Source: Sulfitobacter pontiacus (lineage in GTDB: Bacteria > Pseudomonadota > Alphaproteobacteria > Rhodobacterales > Rhodobacteraceae). From it: a stretch of DNA of 64,000 nucleotides. Shown here in pieces: positions 18,431 through 28,880 of this stretch (position 1 is the first letter of the stretch; each line of letters starts with the position of its first letter). A program made the position numbers and the translations under genes. The stretch spans positions 62,001 through 126,000 of the forward strand of contig NZ_CP160849.1 in NCBI RefSeq assembly GCF_040790665.1. Direction: 5' to 3'. Below the pieces are notes generated by a model. That model saw only the letters and a list, made by a program, of their open reading frames with translations, was not told the origin of the DNA and did no database searches.

Positions 18431-19987
18431 TTATTCTGAGGCCGTCTGGACAGCGGCACCTGCCGCCTCCAGGGCCGTATCATAGCTATCAACAAGGGCG
18501 GCAACCGATGGCCCGATCATGTCGAGCACCAGCGCCGGGTAGACACCCAACAGCAACGTCATTGCCACCAGCGGGGCAAAGATCCAGCGTTCGCGGCGCG
18601 ACATATCGGTGATGGTGCGCAGGCTTTCCTTGATCAGATCGCCCATCACCACGCGGCGATAGAGCCACAGCGCATAGGCCGCCGAGAAGATCACCCCGGA
18701 GGTCGCAACCGCCGCGACCCAGGTGTTCACCTGGAACGTGCCCATGAGCGTCAGGAATTCCCCGACAAAGCCCGATGTCCCCGGCAGACCGACGTTGGCC
18801 ATAGTGAAGAACATGAACACCAGCGCATAGGCAGGCATCCGGTTCACCAGACCGCCATAGGCGTCAATCTCGCGGGTGTGCATCCGATCATAGATCACGC
18901 CGACACAGAGGAACAACGCAGCCGAGATGAAGCCGTGGCTGATCATCTGGAAGATCGCGCCATCCAGCCCCTGCTGGTTAAAGGTAAAGATACCCATGGT
19001 CACGAAACCCATATGCGCGACCGAGGAATAGGCGATCAGCTTTTTCATGTCTTCCTGCACCAGCGCCACCAGCGAGGTATAGACAATCGCGATCGCCGAC
19101 ATCCACAGCACCAGCGGGGCCATCACATCTGCCCCCACGGGGAACATCGGCACCGAGAAGCGCAAGAAGCCGTAGCCGCCCATCTTCAGCAGGATCGCCG
19201 CCAGCACCACGGAACCGGCAGTCGGGGCCTGAACGTGTGCGTCAGGCAACCATGTGTGCACCGGCCACATCGGCATTTTCACCGCAAAGCTGGCAAAGAA
19301 CGCCAGGAACATCATGGTCTGCAACCCGCCGACCACGGTGATCCCCGCAATCGAGAAGCTATCGGAGGCAAAGGTATGGGTCAGCAAGCTGACCTCGCAT
19401 CCGCCGATACAGGTCGTGCCGGCATCCGCATACATCATCACCATCGCCACCAGCATCAGGACAGACCCGAGGAAGGTGTAGAGGAAGAATTTGAACGAAG
19501 CGTAAATGCGGTTCGCCCCGCCCCAGATACCGATGATCAGGAACATCGGGATCAGACCTGCTTCGAAGAAGAGGTAGAAGAGCACCAGATCCAGCGCCAT
19601 GAACACGCCCAGCATCAGCGTTTCCAGCAGCAGGAAGGCGATCATATATTCCTTGACCCGCGTCTCTACGTTCCAGCTGGCAGCAATGACCAGTGGCATC
19701 ATAAAGGTGGTCAGCATCACGAAAAGGATCGAAATCCCGTCAACGCCCAGACGGTATTTCAGGCCCATCAACCACTGCGCCTCGTCGACGAACTGGAACC
19801 CGGTGTTGGACGGGTCGAAGTCGAACAGGATGAACAGCGAGATCAGGAAGGTGACCGTCGTCGTGATCAGTGCGAGCCACTTTGCATTGCGCCCCGCTGC
19901 GGCGTCATCGCCCCGCAGGAACACAGCCAGAATAAGCGCCGCAAAGCTGGGCATGAAGGTAATGATGGAAAGCAAGTGATGATCCAT
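18431..19987 (-). CDS. nuoM: NADH-quinone oxidoreductase subunit M
   Basis: The 518-aa antiporter-like subunit has ~14 membrane helices, with the characteristic [40 protein letters not shown] and [18 protein letters not shown] regions bearing the conserved Glu, Lys and His of the proton half-channels. Its first base coincides with the last base of nuoL, so the two genes are translationally coupled. Confidence 0.98.
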   Translation of the reverse strand: MDHHLLSIITFMPSFAALILAVFLRGDDAAAGRNAKWLALITTTVTFLISLFILFDFDPSNTGFQFVDEAQWLMGLKYRLGVDGISILFVMLTTFMMPLVIAASWNVETRVKEYMIAFLLLETLMLGVFMALDLVLFYLFFEAGLIPMFLIIGIWGGANRIYASFKFFLYTFLGSVLMLVAMVMMYADAGTTCIGGCEVSLLTHTFASDSFSIAGITVVGGLQTMMFLAFFASFAVKMPMWPVHTWLPDAHVQAPTAGSVVLAAILLKMGGYGFLRFSVPMFPVGADVMAPLVLWMSAIAIVYTSLVALVQEDMKKLIAYSSVAHMGFVTMGIFTFNQQGLDGAIFQMISHGFISAALFLCVGVIYDRMHTREIDAYGGLVNRMPAYALVFMFFTMANVGLPGTSGFVGEFLTLMGTFQVNTWVAAVATSGVIFSAAYALWLYRRVVMGDLIKESLRTITDMSRRERWIFAPLVAMTLLLGVYPALVLDMIGPSVAALVDSYDTALEAAGAAVQTASE

Positions 19988-22098
19988 TAGTGTGCCCCCC
20001 CGCTCATCGTCATCCAGGTCACAAGGACCGCGATGCCGATCACCATGGCAAAGGCGTAGGTAAATATATAGCCGGACTGCGCGCGCCCTGCCAGTCGGGT
20101 GAGGAACGGGATGATCCCCATAGCGACACCGTTCAGCGTGCCGTCGATCACATTGCCGTCCCCGCGCTTCCAGAAGAAGCGACCGATGGCCATCGCGGGT
20201 TTGACGAAGATCACGTTATAAAGTTCGTCGAAATACCACTTGTTCAGCAAGAACAGATAAAGCGGCCGCTGGTTCGCCGCCAGACGCGACGGCAGGGTCG
20301 GGTTCCAGATGTAGAACCACAGGGCCATCACAAGGCCAAAGACCATCGCGATGAACGGGCTGACCTTGACCCATGCCGGTGCGGCGTGGGCGTCGTCCAG
20401 AACGTGGTTGTCCGGTGCGATATACAATGCCCCCTCGCCCGGTGCACCGGCGAAGGCGGGACCGTGGTGACCGGCATCGGCACCTTGGCCGTCTTCAGCG
20501 TGGTCGCCTGCGTCGGCGTGGCTGTCTTCCGCCCCTTCAACATGGGTTTCACCACCGGCGGCCATCTCGGCCATGGGGATGCCATAGAACTCGCCCACAT
20601 CCTCGGCATGACCAAAGAAGCTGTTGTACCAGATCATACCCGCAAAGATCGCGCCAAGGCTTAGCACGCCAAGCGGCACCAGCATGACCATCGGGCTTTC
20701 ATGTGCGTGGTCATGGGTATGCTTGTCGCCGCGCGCCTTGCCAAAGAAGGTCAGGAACATCAGGCGCCAGCTGTAGAAGCTTGTCATCGCAGCGGCGATC
20801 ACCAGCATCCAGAAGCCATACATGGACCCGCCGCCCCAAGCGCTTTCGATGATCGCATCCTTGGACAGGAAGCCCGCGAAGCCAAAGTGCGTCAACGGAA
20901 TACCGACACCGGTAATGGCCAGCGTACCGATCATCATCGCCCAGAAAGTATAGGGGATTTTCTTACGCAGCGCGCCATAGTTACGCATGTCCTGCTCGTG
21001 GTGCATCGCGTGGATCACCGACCCCGCCCCCAAGAACAACATCGCCTTGAAGAACGCGTGGGTGAACAGGTGGAACATCGCGGCAGAATACATGCCAACG
21101 CCAGCGGCCACGAACATGTAGCCAAGCTGCGACATGGTCGAATAGGCGATGACGCGTTTGATGTCGTTCTGCACCAGACCGATGGTCGCGGCGACAAAGG
21201 CGGTGGTGGCTCCAAGGAAGGTGACGAATGTCATTGCCTCGGGGGCGACCTCCATCAACGGAGACATGCGGCAGACAAGGAAAACACCGGCCGTCACCAT
21301 CGTCGCGGCGTGGATCAGCGCCGACACAGGCGTCGGACCTTCCATCGCGTCGGGCAACCATGTGTGCAGGAAGAGCTGCGCCGATTTACCCATCGCACCG
21401 ATGAACAGCAGGATCGCGATCAGGTTCGCGGCATTCCAGTCGGCCCAAAGGAAACCAACGGTGGTTTCCGCCAGCTCGGGGGTGGCTGCGAAGACATCGT
21501 CGAACTTGATCGAGTCGGTCAGATAGAACAGGCCAAAGATACCAAGCGCAAAGCCGAAGTCACCGACACGGTTGACCACAAACGCCTTGATCGCCGCCGC
21601 ATTCGCCGAGGGCTTCTTATAGTAGAAGCCGATCAGCAGATAGGATGCGACGCCCACGCCTTCCCAGCCAAAGAACATCTGAACAAGGTTGTCAGATGTC
21701 ACGAGCATCAGCATCGCGAAGGTGAAGAACGACAGATAGGCGAAGAAACGGGCGCGATAGGGCTCCGCGTCCGAGAAATTCTCGTCATGGGCCATGTAGC
21801 CGAAGGAATAGAGGTGCACGAGGCTGGAGACCGTGGTGATCACGATCAGCATGATCGCGGTCAGACGGTCGAGACGGATCGCCCAATCGGTCGACAGGCT
21901 GCCGCTTTCGATCCAGCGCAGGATCTGGATGTGCTGTGTTTCACCGTCAAACGAAAGGAAGACGATCCAGCTGAGCAGCGCCGCGAGGAACAGTAGACCC
22001 GTTGCCACATATTGGCCGGTCTTCTCCCCGATCAGCTTCCAGCCGAAACCACAGATCAATGCACCGACAAGTGGTGCGAAAAGAATGATCGTTTCCAT
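19987..22098 (-). CDS. nuoL: NADH-quinone oxidoreductase subunit L
   Basis: The 703-aa antiporter-like subunit carries the [20 protein letters not shown] and [20 protein letters not shown] regions, plus the C-terminal long lateral helix that spans the membrane arm. Between late membrane helices it has an unusual hydrophilic insert: HTHDHAHES at 460-468 and a His/Asp/Glu/Gly-rich stretch at about 513-547. This lengthens it relative to E. coli NuoL (613 aa). It follows nuoK by 4 bases. Confidence 0.98.
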   Translation of the reverse strand: METIILFAPLVGALICGFGWKLIGEKTGQYVATGLLFLAALLSWIVFLSFDGETQHIQILRWIESGSLSTDWAIRLDRLTAIMLIVITTVSSLVHLYSFGYMAHDENFSDAEPYRARFFAYLSFFTFAMLMLVTSDNLVQMFFGWEGVGVASYLLIGFYYKKPSANAAAIKAFVVNRVGDFGFALGIFGLFYLTDSIKFDDVFAATPELAETTVGFLWADWNAANLIAILLFIGAMGKSAQLFLHTWLPDAMEGPTPVSALIHAATMVTAGVFLVCRMSPLMEVAPEAMTFVTFLGATTAFVAATIGLVQNDIKRVIAYSTMSQLGYMFVAAGVGMYSAAMFHLFTHAFFKAMLFLGAGSVIHAMHHEQDMRNYGALRKKIPYTFWAMMIGTLAITGVGIPLTHFGFAGFLSKDAIIESAWGGGSMYGFWMLVIAAAMTSFYSWRLMFLTFFGKARGDKHTHDHAHESPMVMLVPLGVLSLGAIFAGMIWYNSFFGHAEDVGEFYGIPMAEMAAGGETHVEGAEDSHADAGDHAEDGQGADAGHHGPAFAGAPGEGALYIAPDNHVLDDAHAAPAWVKVSPFIAMVFGLVMALWFYIWNPTLPSRLAANQRPLYLFLLNKWYFDELYNVIFVKPAMAIGRFFWKRGDGNVIDGTLNGVAMGIIPFLTRLAGRAQSGYIFTYAFAMVIGIAVLVTWMTMSGGAH

Positions 22099-22102
22099 GA
22101 TC

Positions 22103-22408
22103 TTAGCCCTTCATCACGTTGACATCTTCAACCGCGATCGTACCCCGATTGCGGAAGAAGCAGACCAGAATGGCCAGCCCGATTGCGGCCTCGGCCGCAG
22201 CGACGGTCAGGACGAACAGCGTGAACACCTGCCCCACCAAATCACCCAGATAATAGGAGAAGGCGACAAAGTTGATGTTCACCGCCAAGAGCATAAGCTC
22301 GATCGACATCAACATGATGATGATGTTCTTGCGGTTCAGGAATAGCCCGAAAATGCCAATGACAAACAGCGTCGCCGCTACTGTCAGGTAATGTTCAATT
22401 CCGATCAT
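22103..22408 (-). CDS. nuoK: NADH-quinone oxidoreductase subunit K
   Basis: The 101-aa three-helix membrane subunit has the two conserved membrane glutamates at Glu37 (in MSIELML) and Glu73 (in AAEAAIGLA), equivalent to E. coli Glu36 and Glu72, which link the quinone module to proton transfer. It is separated from nuoJ by the 23-codon ORF at 22489. Confidence 0.98.
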   Translation of the reverse strand: MIGIEHYLTVAATLFVIGIFGLFLNRKNIIIMLMSIELMLLAVNINFVAFSYYLGDLVGQVFTLFVLTVAAAEAAIGLAILVCFFRNRGTIAVEDVNVMKG

Positions 22409-22488
22409 GTCGTCCCTCGGTTCTTTTGCCCGTTTCAGGCGTTCTTTAGTTCTTGTCGCGAGATGTTTCCATCCCGATCCCGTCGCAT

Positions 22489-22560
22489 CTAGAAAATGCT
22501 GTAGCCGCCCACGACCACGATCAAAACCACGACAAGCACCACAATTGTATTACGTGACAT
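22489..22560 (-). CDS. 23-aa single-helix membrane micro-protein between nuoJ and nuoK
   Basis: An ATG preceded by AAGGA at 8 bases opens a 23-codon frame, [20 protein letters not shown] then SIF. It is a short basic N-terminus followed by a single unbroken Val/Leu/Ile membrane helix. Similar tiny hydrophobic ORFs occur at this place in related Rhodobacterales genomes, from memory. Its position inside the nuo operon suggests a supernumerary or assembly peptide of complex I, but no function is known. It is easily missed by gene callers because of its size. The coding nature rests on the ribosome site and hydrophobic composition. Confidence 0.6.
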   Translation of the reverse strand: MSRNTIVVLVVVLIVVVGGYSIF

Positions 22561-22588
22561 GGATCACATCCTTGTTTGGGCAGGCCGC

Positions 22589-23191
22589 CTAAAGGCCCTG
22601 CCCGGGTTTCACATCATTCAGTTTCATCGCCAGCTTCGGATCGCGCATCATCTGATCGACCACGTTCTGGCGTTTCACATCCGCACGGTGGCGCAGCGTC
22701 AGCACAATCGCCCCGATCATCGCGACCAGCAGGATCAGACCCGACAGCTGGAACAGCAGGAAGTATTGATCATAAAGGATCAGGCCCAATGCGGCGGTGT
22801 TGTGCACCTCGTCGGTGATCACCTGCGTGCGCAGCCCTTCGGCGGCAGAGTTCGCATCCCACGCGCCGAACGCCATCACGAATTGCATCAGGATCACCAG
22901 ACCGATCAGCAGGGCCAGCGGCATATAGCGCGCCATTTCGGCCTTGAGCTCGGCGAAATCGACATCAAGCATCATGACAACGAACAGGAACAGAACCGCG
23001 ACCGCGCCGACATAGACAATGATCAGCAGCATCGCGACGAATTCGGCGTTGAGCAGCACGAAAAGCCCCGCCGCGCTGAGGAAGGACAGGATCAACCACA
23101 GCACCGAATGCACGGGGTTGCGGCTGATCACAGTGAACAGCCCGCCAGCGATCACGCTGATCGCGAAGAGGTAAAATGCGAAAACGCTCAT
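22589..23191 (-). CDS. nuoJ: NADH-quinone oxidoreductase subunit J
   Basis: The 200-aa membrane subunit has five helices, including the conserved TM3 element [16 protein letters not shown] whose pi-bulge connects quinone reduction with proton pumping. It overlaps the CMD-like gene by four bases (ATGA). In many bacteria nuoJ directly follows nuoI; here a non-complex-I gene is inserted. Confidence 0.97.
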   Translation of the reverse strand: MSVFAFYLFAISVIAGGLFTVISRNPVHSVLWLILSFLSAAGLFVLLNAEFVAMLLIIVYVGAVAVLFLFVVMMLDVDFAELKAEMARYMPLALLIGLVILMQFVMAFGAWDANSAAEGLRTQVITDEVHNTAALGLILYDQYFLLFQLSGLILLVAMIGAIVLTLRHRADVKRQNVVDQMMRDPKLAMKLNDVKPGQGL

Positions 23192-23589
23192 GCGTCACCT
23201 TCCTTGTCATCCAAAACACCCTGCGCGATTTCCATTGCGCGGGTCATGGCGGGGATGCCGGCGAAAACCGCCATCTGCCCGATCGTCTCTATCACTTGCT
23301 GCTTGTGGGCCCCTGCCTCTACCGCGTGGATCACGGCCTGACGCAGCGCCACGTCATTCTGGGCACCCTGCATGGTCAGCCCCGAAATCGTCAGCAACAT
23401 CCGTGTTTTGGCATCCAACCCGTTGGGGTTCATCGTATTGCCAAAAAACGTTTCCATCATGTCTTTGGGCATCTTGCCCATCATCGCCTCGAACCCTTTG
23501 GGGGAAAACGCATCCATTGCAGGAAAGGCTTTGGCCATATCCTGCATCTGACGCATCATCTCTTCAAAAGGGTTCTGGCTGTCGGTCAT
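23188..23589 (-). CDS. CMD/AhpD-like protein with Met-rich N-terminus, inserted between nuoI and nuoJ
   Basis: The 133-aa protein has a C-terminal half (about 60-125) resembling the carboxymuconolactone decarboxylase helical fold ([19 protein letters not shown] ... [20 protein letters not shown]). The AhpD CxxC redox pair is absent, so peroxidase-reductase activity is unlikely. The first 53 residues contain 12 Met, an unusual composition that could bind copper or serve in oxidant scavenging; this is speculation. It is coupled by ATGA overlaps to both nuoI and nuoJ, so it is made in step with complex I. Confidence 0.75.
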   Translation of the reverse strand: MTDSQNPFEEMMRQMQDMAKAFPAMDAFSPKGFEAMMGKMPKDMMETFFGNTMNPNGLDAKTRMLLTISGLTMQGAQNDVALRQAVIHAVEAGAHKQQVIETIGQMAVFAGIPAMTRAMEIAQGVLDDKEGDA

Positions 23590-24080
23590 CGGTACGGCGC
23601 GTCCAGTTCGAGGTTGCGCGCGATTTCAGCTTCCCAGCGTTCGCCGTTGTCCAGCAGCTTGGCCTTGTCATAGAACAGCTCTTCGCGGGTCTCGGTCGAG
23701 AATTCAAAGTTCGGCCCCTCGACAATCGCGTCAACCGGGCAGGCTTCCTGACAGAAACCGCAATAAATGCATTTGGTCATGTCGATGTCGTAGCGCGTAG
23801 TGCGGCGGCTGCCATCATCGCGCGGTTCCGCGTCGATGGTGATCGCCTGCGCCGGGCACACCGCTTCGCACAGTTTGCACGCGATGCAACGCTCTTCCCC
23901 GTTGGGATAGCGGCGCAGGGCATGTTCACCACGGAAACGAGGGCTCAGCGGGCCCTTTTCATGCGGGTAGTTGATCGTCGCCTTGGGCTTGAACATATAC
24001 TTAATGCCCAGCTTCAAGCCTTGATAGAAATCCTGCAGCAGGAAGTATTTCGCGTGACGGGTATAGTCGGTGTTAGCCAT
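23586..24080 (-). CDS. nuoI: NADH-quinone oxidoreductase subunit I
   Basis: The 164-aa ferredoxin-like subunit has two 4Fe-4S motifs: Cys65, 68, 71, 75 ([11 protein letters not shown]) and Cys104, 107, 110, 114 ([11 protein letters not shown]), which hold clusters N6a and N6b. It passes electrons from NuoG to NuoB. It follows nuoH by one base. Confidence 0.98.
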   Translation of the reverse strand: MANTDYTRHAKYFLLQDFYQGLKLGIKYMFKPKATINYPHEKGPLSPRFRGEHALRRYPNGEERCIACKLCEAVCPAQAITIDAEPRDDGSRRTTRYDIDMTKCIYCGFCQEACPVDAIVEGPNFEFSTETREELFYDKAKLLDNGERWEAEIARNLELDAPYR

Positions 24081-24081
24081 A

Positions 24082-25122
24082 TCAGCCCCCTACTGTCCAA
24101 CGGGCATAGATACCCCAGAACCAATCGAATTTCGCGGCGAAGGATACGAAGACAACCCAGAACAGGCTGAACGGCAGAAACACTTTCCATCCCAGACGCA
24201 TCAGCTGGTCATAGCGGTACCGCGGGGTGATCGCCTTGACCAACGAGAAGAAGAAGAACACCAGCCCCATTTTCGCGACCATCCAGAAGATGCCGTCCGG
24301 CAGGCCGGGGATCGGCGACAGCCAACCGCCAAAGAACATCAGCGAGATCAGCGCGCACATCAGCACCACGGCGACCAGTTCACCGATCATGAACAGCAAG
24401 AAGGGCGTGGAGGAATATTCGACCTGATACCCGGCAACCAGTTCCGATTCAGCTTCGGGAAGGTCAAACGGCGGGCGGTTGGTTTCGGCCAGCGCCGAGA
24501 TAAAGAACAGGATCAGCATCGGGAAGTGCGGTAGCCAGTACCAGTTCAGCAGACCGTAGTCGCCGCTTTGCGACAGCACGATGTCCCCGAAGTTCAACGA
24601 GCCAGAGCTGATGACGACGCCGATGATGATCAGGCCGATCGACACCTCGTAAGAGATCATCTGCGCGGCAGAGCGCAGCGAGCCCAGAAACGGGTATTTG
24701 GAGTTTGACGCCCATCCGCCCATGATCACGCCATAGACTTCAAGCGACGAGATCGCGAAGACATAAAGGATCGCGACGTTGATGTTCGACAGAACCCAAC
24801 CGTCGTTGAACGGGATCACCGCCCAGGCAACCAGCGCCATAACCAATGTGACCATCGGGGCCATGAAGAACACGGCGCGGTCCGCACCGGCGGGCACGAC
24901 CACCTCTTTGACGATGTATTTCGCGAAATCCGCAAAGGATTGCAGCAGACCGTAGATGCCTACAACGTTCGGGCCGCGGCGCAGCTGTACCGACGCCCAG
25001 ATTTTCCGGTCGGCGTACATCAGGAACGCAAGGGCAAGAAGCAGGGGAATCACAACAAGGAAAATCTGGCCAATAATCAGCAGGATCGTCCCCAGCGTGG
25101 TGTTGAAAAAGAAGTCAGCCAT
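24082..25122 (-). CDS. nuoH: NADH-quinone oxidoreductase subunit H
   Basis: The 346-aa membrane subunit has about eight helices and the quinone-chamber motifs [13 protein letters not shown] and [16 protein letters not shown]. It anchors the peripheral arm and forms the quinone entry path. It lies 6 bases downstream of a small lipoprotein gene and 1 base upstream of nuoI. Confidence 0.98.
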   Translation of the reverse strand: MADFFFNTTLGTILLIIGQIFLVVIPLLLALAFLMYADRKIWASVQLRRGPNVVGIYGLLQSFADFAKYIVKEVVVPAGADRAVFFMAPMVTLVMALVAWAVIPFNDGWVLSNINVAILYVFAISSLEVYGVIMGGWASNSKYPFLGSLRSAAQMISYEVSIGLIIIGVVISSGSLNFGDIVLSQSGDYGLLNWYWLPHFPMLILFFISALAETNRPPFDLPEAESELVAGYQVEYSSTPFLLFMIGELVAVVLMCALISLMFFGGWLSPIPGLPDGIFWMVAKMGLVFFFFSLVKAITPRYRYDQLMRLGWKVFLPFSLFWVVFVSFAAKFDWFWGIYARWTVGG

Positions 25123-25128
25123 AGGTCC

Positions 25129-25512
25129 TCACACCGTCGGTATGCCTTTTTCCATGCAGTTCTGCACGGTCACTTCAGCATCTATTGTCTTCAAGCCCGC
25201 AGGCAGGCTCGGCGAGATGGTGTAAACAGCATCTGCGTGCCAGACACCACCCTCGATCTCAACATTTGTACGCACGTGGCGGGCAAAACCAAAGCCCCGG
25301 ATCAAAGTATAGCGCGCCGCGGCACATTCCGCGTATTCCGCTACATTCTCGGATGACTGCGCTTTGGTCATCGCCACGTCGAACTGGACAAGATCCCCGT
25401 CCAGCAGTTTGGTTTCAACACCGCGATACTCGGGAATGAAATCTTCGGCCATGGGCGCTTGCGTCTCGCAGGCACCCAGAACCAAAGGCAAGATCATCCC
25501 CAAAATCCTCAC
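25129..25512 (-). CDS. Small lipoprotein between nuoG and nuoH, GTG start
   Basis: The frame opens with a GTG whose last two bases overlap the nuoG stop (GTGA) and encodes 127 aa. Residues 1-15 ([15 protein letters not shown]) form a lipoprotein signal with lipobox VLGAC and lipidated Cys15. The mature part holds three further Cys and no recognised domain. An internal ATG at 25497 is the alternative start but would leave a very short signal of nine residues before Cys. It would be a periplasm-facing lipoprotein produced with complex I; function unknown. Confidence 0.75.
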   Translation of the reverse strand: MRILGMILPLVLGACETQAPMAEDFIPEYRGVETKLLDGDLVQFDVAMTKAQSSENVAEYAECAAARYTLIRGFGFARHVRTNVEIEGGVWHADAVYTISPSLPAGLKTIDAEVTVQNCMEKGIPTV

Positions 25513-27524
25513 TCCGCCGCCAGTGGTTTTTCGCGGCGGGCTTTGGCGTTGGCCGAAAGCTCTGCCATCAACTGGCTGGCGCGGGCGATGGGGTTGGACA
25601 GGTAGAAATCGGCAATCGCAAAGCGCAACGGGCTGTCGCCCAGATCGCCTGTGGCCACAGGCTGCCATGCGTTTTCGGCAACCTGATCGATATTCCCCAG
25701 ATGCGGGACATCAGCGACCAGCGCCTTGCGCAATGCCGCAAGCGAATCGAACGGCAGCTTGGCGTCCAGCTCGGCACTCAGCGCGCGCAAGATAGCCCAG
25801 TTTTCCTTGGCCTGACCGGGGGCAAAGCTGGCGCGCGCGGCAAGCTGCGGACGGCCTTCGGTATTGACGAACAAACCGCCCTCTTCCGTATAGGCGGCAC
25901 CGGGAAGGATGATATCGGCACGGTGCGCGCCGCGATCCCCGTGCGAGCCTTGATAGATCACGAAGGGGCCAGCAGGAATGTCGCCCTCATCGGCACCGAG
26001 GTTATAGATCACATCGGCGGCCAGCACATCGTTGATGCCATTTTCGGCAACGGCACCGACATCCATCGCACCCACACGGGATGCGGCAGTGTGCAAGACC
26101 ATGAAGCCGGATTGCGTCGCCTCGGCCAGCGCCATGGCAGCGGCCAGAACCTCTGCCCCATCTTCGCGCGCCAAGGCCCCCATGCCCACAACGATGACCG
26201 AGGATTTCTCGGCAATGTCGGCGTGATCCTTTTTCAGCAGGTCATTCAGCAGCGACGGGCTGTCGCCCAGATGATCGTAATCGTAGGTCAGATCGACCGC
26301 TGGGCCCATCAGCGCCACATCCGCGCCGCGGGTCCACGCCTTGCGGATACGGGCGTTCAGCACCGGTGCTTCCACTGCGGGGTTCGCGCCGATCAGCATC
26401 ACGGCTTGCGCGTGATCCAGATCTTCGACCGTGGCGGTCCCGACATAGCCCGACCGGTTGCCCGCCGGCAGCTTCGCGCCATCGGTCCGGCATTCGACAA
26501 CGCCGCCTTGCCCTTCGATCAGTTGTTTCAACGCATATGTCGCCTCGACCGAAGCAAGATCACCGATCAGACCGGCGACAGTCTTACCCTTCATCGCAGC
26601 AGCGGCAGCGGCCAATGCTTCGGGCCAGTCAGCTTTGCGCAGTTTACCGTTTTCACGAATATAGGGCGTGTCCAGACGCTGGCGGCGCAGTCCGTCCCAG
26701 ACGAAACGGGTTTTATCGGAAATCCATTCCTCGTTCACGCCATCATGGTTGCGCGGCAAGAAGCGCATGACTTCGCGGCCTTTCGTATCCACACGGATGT
26801 TCGACCCAAGCGCATCCATCACGTCGATCGATTCGGTCTTTGACAGCTCCCACGGCCGTGCGGTGAAAGCATAGGGTTTCGAGACCAGCGCCCCCACGGG
26901 GCACAGATCAATGATGTTGCCCTGCAGGTTCGAATCGAGCGTCTGCCCCAGATAGGCTGTAATCTCGGCGTCTTCACCACGGCCGGTCTGGCCCATCTGG
27001 TGAATGCCCGCGACCTCGGTGGTGAAGCGCACACAACGGGTGCAGGAAATGCAGCGCGTCATATGGGTTTCAACCAATGGACCCAGATCCAGATCTTCGG
27101 TCGCGCGTTTCGGCTCGCGGTAGCGGCTGAAGTCAACGCCGTAGGCCATCGCCTGATCCTGAAGGTCACACTCGCCGCCCTGATCGCAGATCGGGCAATC
27201 CAGTGGGTGGTTGATCAGCAGGAATTCCATGACCCCCTCGCGGGCCTTTTTAACCATGGGCGAATTGGTTTTGACGACAGGCGGCTGGCCCTCTGGGCCA
27301 GGACGCAAGTCGCGCACCTGCATGGCGCAGGACGCCGCAGGCTTGGGTGGGCCGCCCACGACCTCCACAAGACACATCCGGCAGTTACCGGCAATCGACA
27401 GACGTTCATGGTAACAGAAACGCGGAATTTCCACCCCTGCTTCCTCGCACGCCTGAATGAGCGTCATCGCCCCTTCGACTTCGACTTCCTTGCCGTCAAT
27501 GATGATCTTGCGGGTATCGCTCAT
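25509..27524 (-). CDS. nuoG: NADH-quinone oxidoreductase subunit G
   Basis: The 671-aa iron-sulfur subunit shows a 2Fe-2S site (Cys37, 48, 51, 66), the HxxxCxxCxxxxxC 4Fe-4S site (His106, Cys110, 113, 119) and a second 4Fe-4S site (Cys158, 161, 164, 208), followed by a molybdopterin-oxidoreductase-like domain without cofactor motifs. It relays electrons within the peripheral arm. It is 4 bases after the DUF5333 gene. Confidence 0.98.
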   Translation of the reverse strand: MSDTRKIIIDGKEVEVEGAMTLIQACEEAGVEIPRFCYHERLSIAGNCRMCLVEVVGGPPKPAASCAMQVRDLRPGPEGQPPVVKTNSPMVKKAREGVMEFLLINHPLDCPICDQGGECDLQDQAMAYGVDFSRYREPKRATEDLDLGPLVETHMTRCISCTRCVRFTTEVAGIHQMGQTGRGEDAEITAYLGQTLDSNLQGNIIDLCPVGALVSKPYAFTARPWELSKTESIDVMDALGSNIRVDTKGREVMRFLPRNHDGVNEEWISDKTRFVWDGLRRQRLDTPYIRENGKLRKADWPEALAAAAAAMKGKTVAGLIGDLASVEATYALKQLIEGQGGVVECRTDGAKLPAGNRSGYVGTATVEDLDHAQAVMLIGANPAVEAPVLNARIRKAWTRGADVALMGPAVDLTYDYDHLGDSPSLLNDLLKKDHADIAEKSSVIVVGMGALAREDGAEVLAAAMALAEATQSGFMVLHTAASRVGAMDVGAVAENGINDVLAADVIYNLGADEGDIPAGPFVIYQGSHGDRGAHRADIILPGAAYTEEGGLFVNTEGRPQLAARASFAPGQAKENWAILRALSAELDAKLPFDSLAALRKALVADVPHLGNIDQVAENAWQPVATGDLGDSPLRFAIADFYLSNPIARASQLMAELSANAKARREKPLAAE

Positions 27525-27528
27525 ATGC

Positions 27529-27930
27529 TTATTTCGCTCTCAGTAACGAACCGATCCGGCTCGATTTTTGGATTTCTGCACGCCCTAACGCACAATAGCT
27601 TTGCGGGTCCGAAGTATCGACCCCCTTCGCCTTTAAATATGCGGCCCCACGGGCCTTCATGCGCGCCTTTTCAGCATCGCTTTTGCGGTAGGCGTCAATT
27701 TCGTCCGACGTATAGCCCAAAGATTTCGCCGTATTGTGCACAGTGTTCAAATAGCTGAGCGCGCGGATCATACGGGCCGAGATATCGGGGCATTCTTTGC
27801 GAATCCGGTCGGCCAGTCCAAGATCAAGCAGCGCATCATCAACAGCCGGTACATCACGCAGCGGCGGCTTTGCGGCGACAGGGCTGGCCATCAGGGCCAC
27901 GGTTGTTACGGCGATCAATACGTTACGCAT
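27529..27930 (-). CDS. DUF5333-type secreted protein in the nuo operon
   Basis: The 133-aa protein has a clear Sec signal peptide ([20 protein letters not shown], cleavage after VAA) and a mature helical domain of the DUF5333 type found in Rhodobacterales nuo operons ([20 protein letters not shown] ... [11 protein letters not shown]). Two Cys may form a disulfide. AGGAGAG before the ATG at 27930 decides the start over an upstream in-frame codon. It should be periplasmic; function unknown. Confidence 0.8.
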   Translation of the reverse strand: MRNVLIAVTTVALMASPVAAKPPLRDVPAVDDALLDLGLADRIRKECPDISARMIRALSYLNTVHNTAKSLGYTSDEIDAYRKSDAEKARMKARGAAYLKAKGVDTSDPQSYCALGRAEIQKSSRIGSLLRAK

Positions 27931-27988
27931 CTTACTCTCCTCATGTAGCGGGGCGGACTGCCCCTTGCTACACATGGGAACTGACCCC

Positions 27989-28007
27989 GATGTTATTCAA
28001 TAACATC
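27989..28007. repeat. Perfect 9-1-9 palindrome inside the nuo operon
   Basis: GATGTTATT-C-AATAACATC is a perfect inverted repeat lying in the 117-base gap between the 28048 lipoprotein gene and the DUF5333 gene. It is AT-rich in a GC-rich context and has no T tail, so it is not a standard terminator. It may be a protein-binding site or an mRNA processing hairpin. Confidence 0.6.
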
Positions 28008-28047
28008 ACCGGATCAGCCATTTGCCAGCGGTATGTCGCGCAAACGG

Positions 28048-28374
28048 TCAGGAAGGGCAAGCCCCCTGAAACGTCAAAGCGTCGTCCACAAGGCGCAAAT
28101 TCTCGGGCGGGGTGTCCGGCCCCACGACCCATTTGATATCCGAACTGCCATAGTTGGTCACACAATACACCGTCGCTTCATAGCGCGCCGCTTCGCGGGC
28201 ACCGTTGATCGACTGCGGCGCATTGCGCACCCGCAGGGTAAAGACATCGCGTTGCCCGTCGACTTTGCTCAGCTTGGTGCGGAAATATTTACCATCAAAG
28301 GCCAGACGGTCTTCGCGGGCGGTACAGCCGGCCAAGACCGCGGCCGTTATACAAAATAGAACAATCTGCTTCAT
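28048..28374 (-). CDS. Small lipoprotein in the nuo operon
   Basis: The 108-aa product has a lipoprotein signal (MKQIVLFCITAAVLAGC, lipobox LAGC, Cys17) and a mature part predicted to be mainly beta strand (DVFTLRVRNAPQSINGARE ... YEATVYCVTNYGSSDIKW) with two further Cys. No known family is recognised beyond small Rhodobacterales lipoproteins. It lies between the MAPEG gene and the DUF5333 gene and is a second lipoprotein within the complex I operon. Confidence 0.75.
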   Translation of the reverse strand: MKQIVLFCITAAVLAGCTAREDRLAFDGKYFRTKLSKVDGQRDVFTLRVRNAPQSINGAREAARYEATVYCVTNYGSSDIKWVVGPDTPPENLRLVDDALTFQGACPS

Positions 28375-28466
28375 CTTCCCTCACTCTGCCGGTGTGGCCG
28401 GACCCGTCTTTTTGTGCAGCCCCCTGCCCGATCAACGGGTGAAAGCTATCGTTCTTCAGTCGTGCC

Positions 28467-28874
28467 TCAGAAGGCTGCGAAAATCGCCAGGACCGCCAAG
28501 GCCAGAATACAGACCAGCCCCAGCATAAAGAACAGCGACCGCATCGGCTGGTTGGTTGTCCCGATATGCACCACGGCCATCGCGACCCGCACCACCACGA
28601 ACAGCGCCGCAAAGAGGTTCACCCAGAACACAGGCGCGCCAAGCAGCACCGCCGCAAGCGTCGATGCCAGAAACGGGCCCGACGCCTCTATCGCGTTCAT
28701 GAACGCGCGTTCGCGGCGATAGACCACATCGTCGTAGTTCCGCTTGGGCTTGCCGCAATCGCAGCGCCCCTCAGGCGTGCGCCCCATGGTAGAGAGCGCG
28801 CCGAGGACACTGATCAGAATGGCCCAAAAAGCCAAAGCAGTCAGCGCGTGGCTATAGGCGGCAAAGCTTTCCAT
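28467..28874 (-). CDS. MAPEG family membrane protein inserted in the nuo operon
   Basis: The 135-aa protein has four hydrophobic helices and the MAPEG signature region (RRERAFMNAIEASGPFLASTL), as in bacterial relatives of eukaryotic glutathione/eicosanoid enzymes. A cytoplasmic loop carries RCDCGKPKRN, a Cys pair not typical of the family. The ATG at 28874 is preferred to a TTG one codon upstream; GGAG lies 9 bases before it. It starts 6 bases after the nuoF stop. A role in membrane redox or lipid peroxide metabolism is possible but unproven. Confidence 0.75.
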   Translation of the reverse strand: MESFAAYSHALTALAFWAILISVLGALSTMGRTPEGRCDCGKPKRNYDDVVYRRERAFMNAIEASGPFLASTLAAVLLGAPVFWVNLFAALFVVVRVAMAVVHIGTTNQPMRSLFFMLGLVCILALAVLAIFAAF

Positions 28875-28880
28875 CAAAGG

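Noticed and set aside
16917..22000. Several long open frames on the plus strand opposite nuoN, nuoM and nuoL
   Set aside because: They are mirror frames of GC-rich genes; they lack ribosome sites and show basic, His/Gln/Arg-rich composition without domains.
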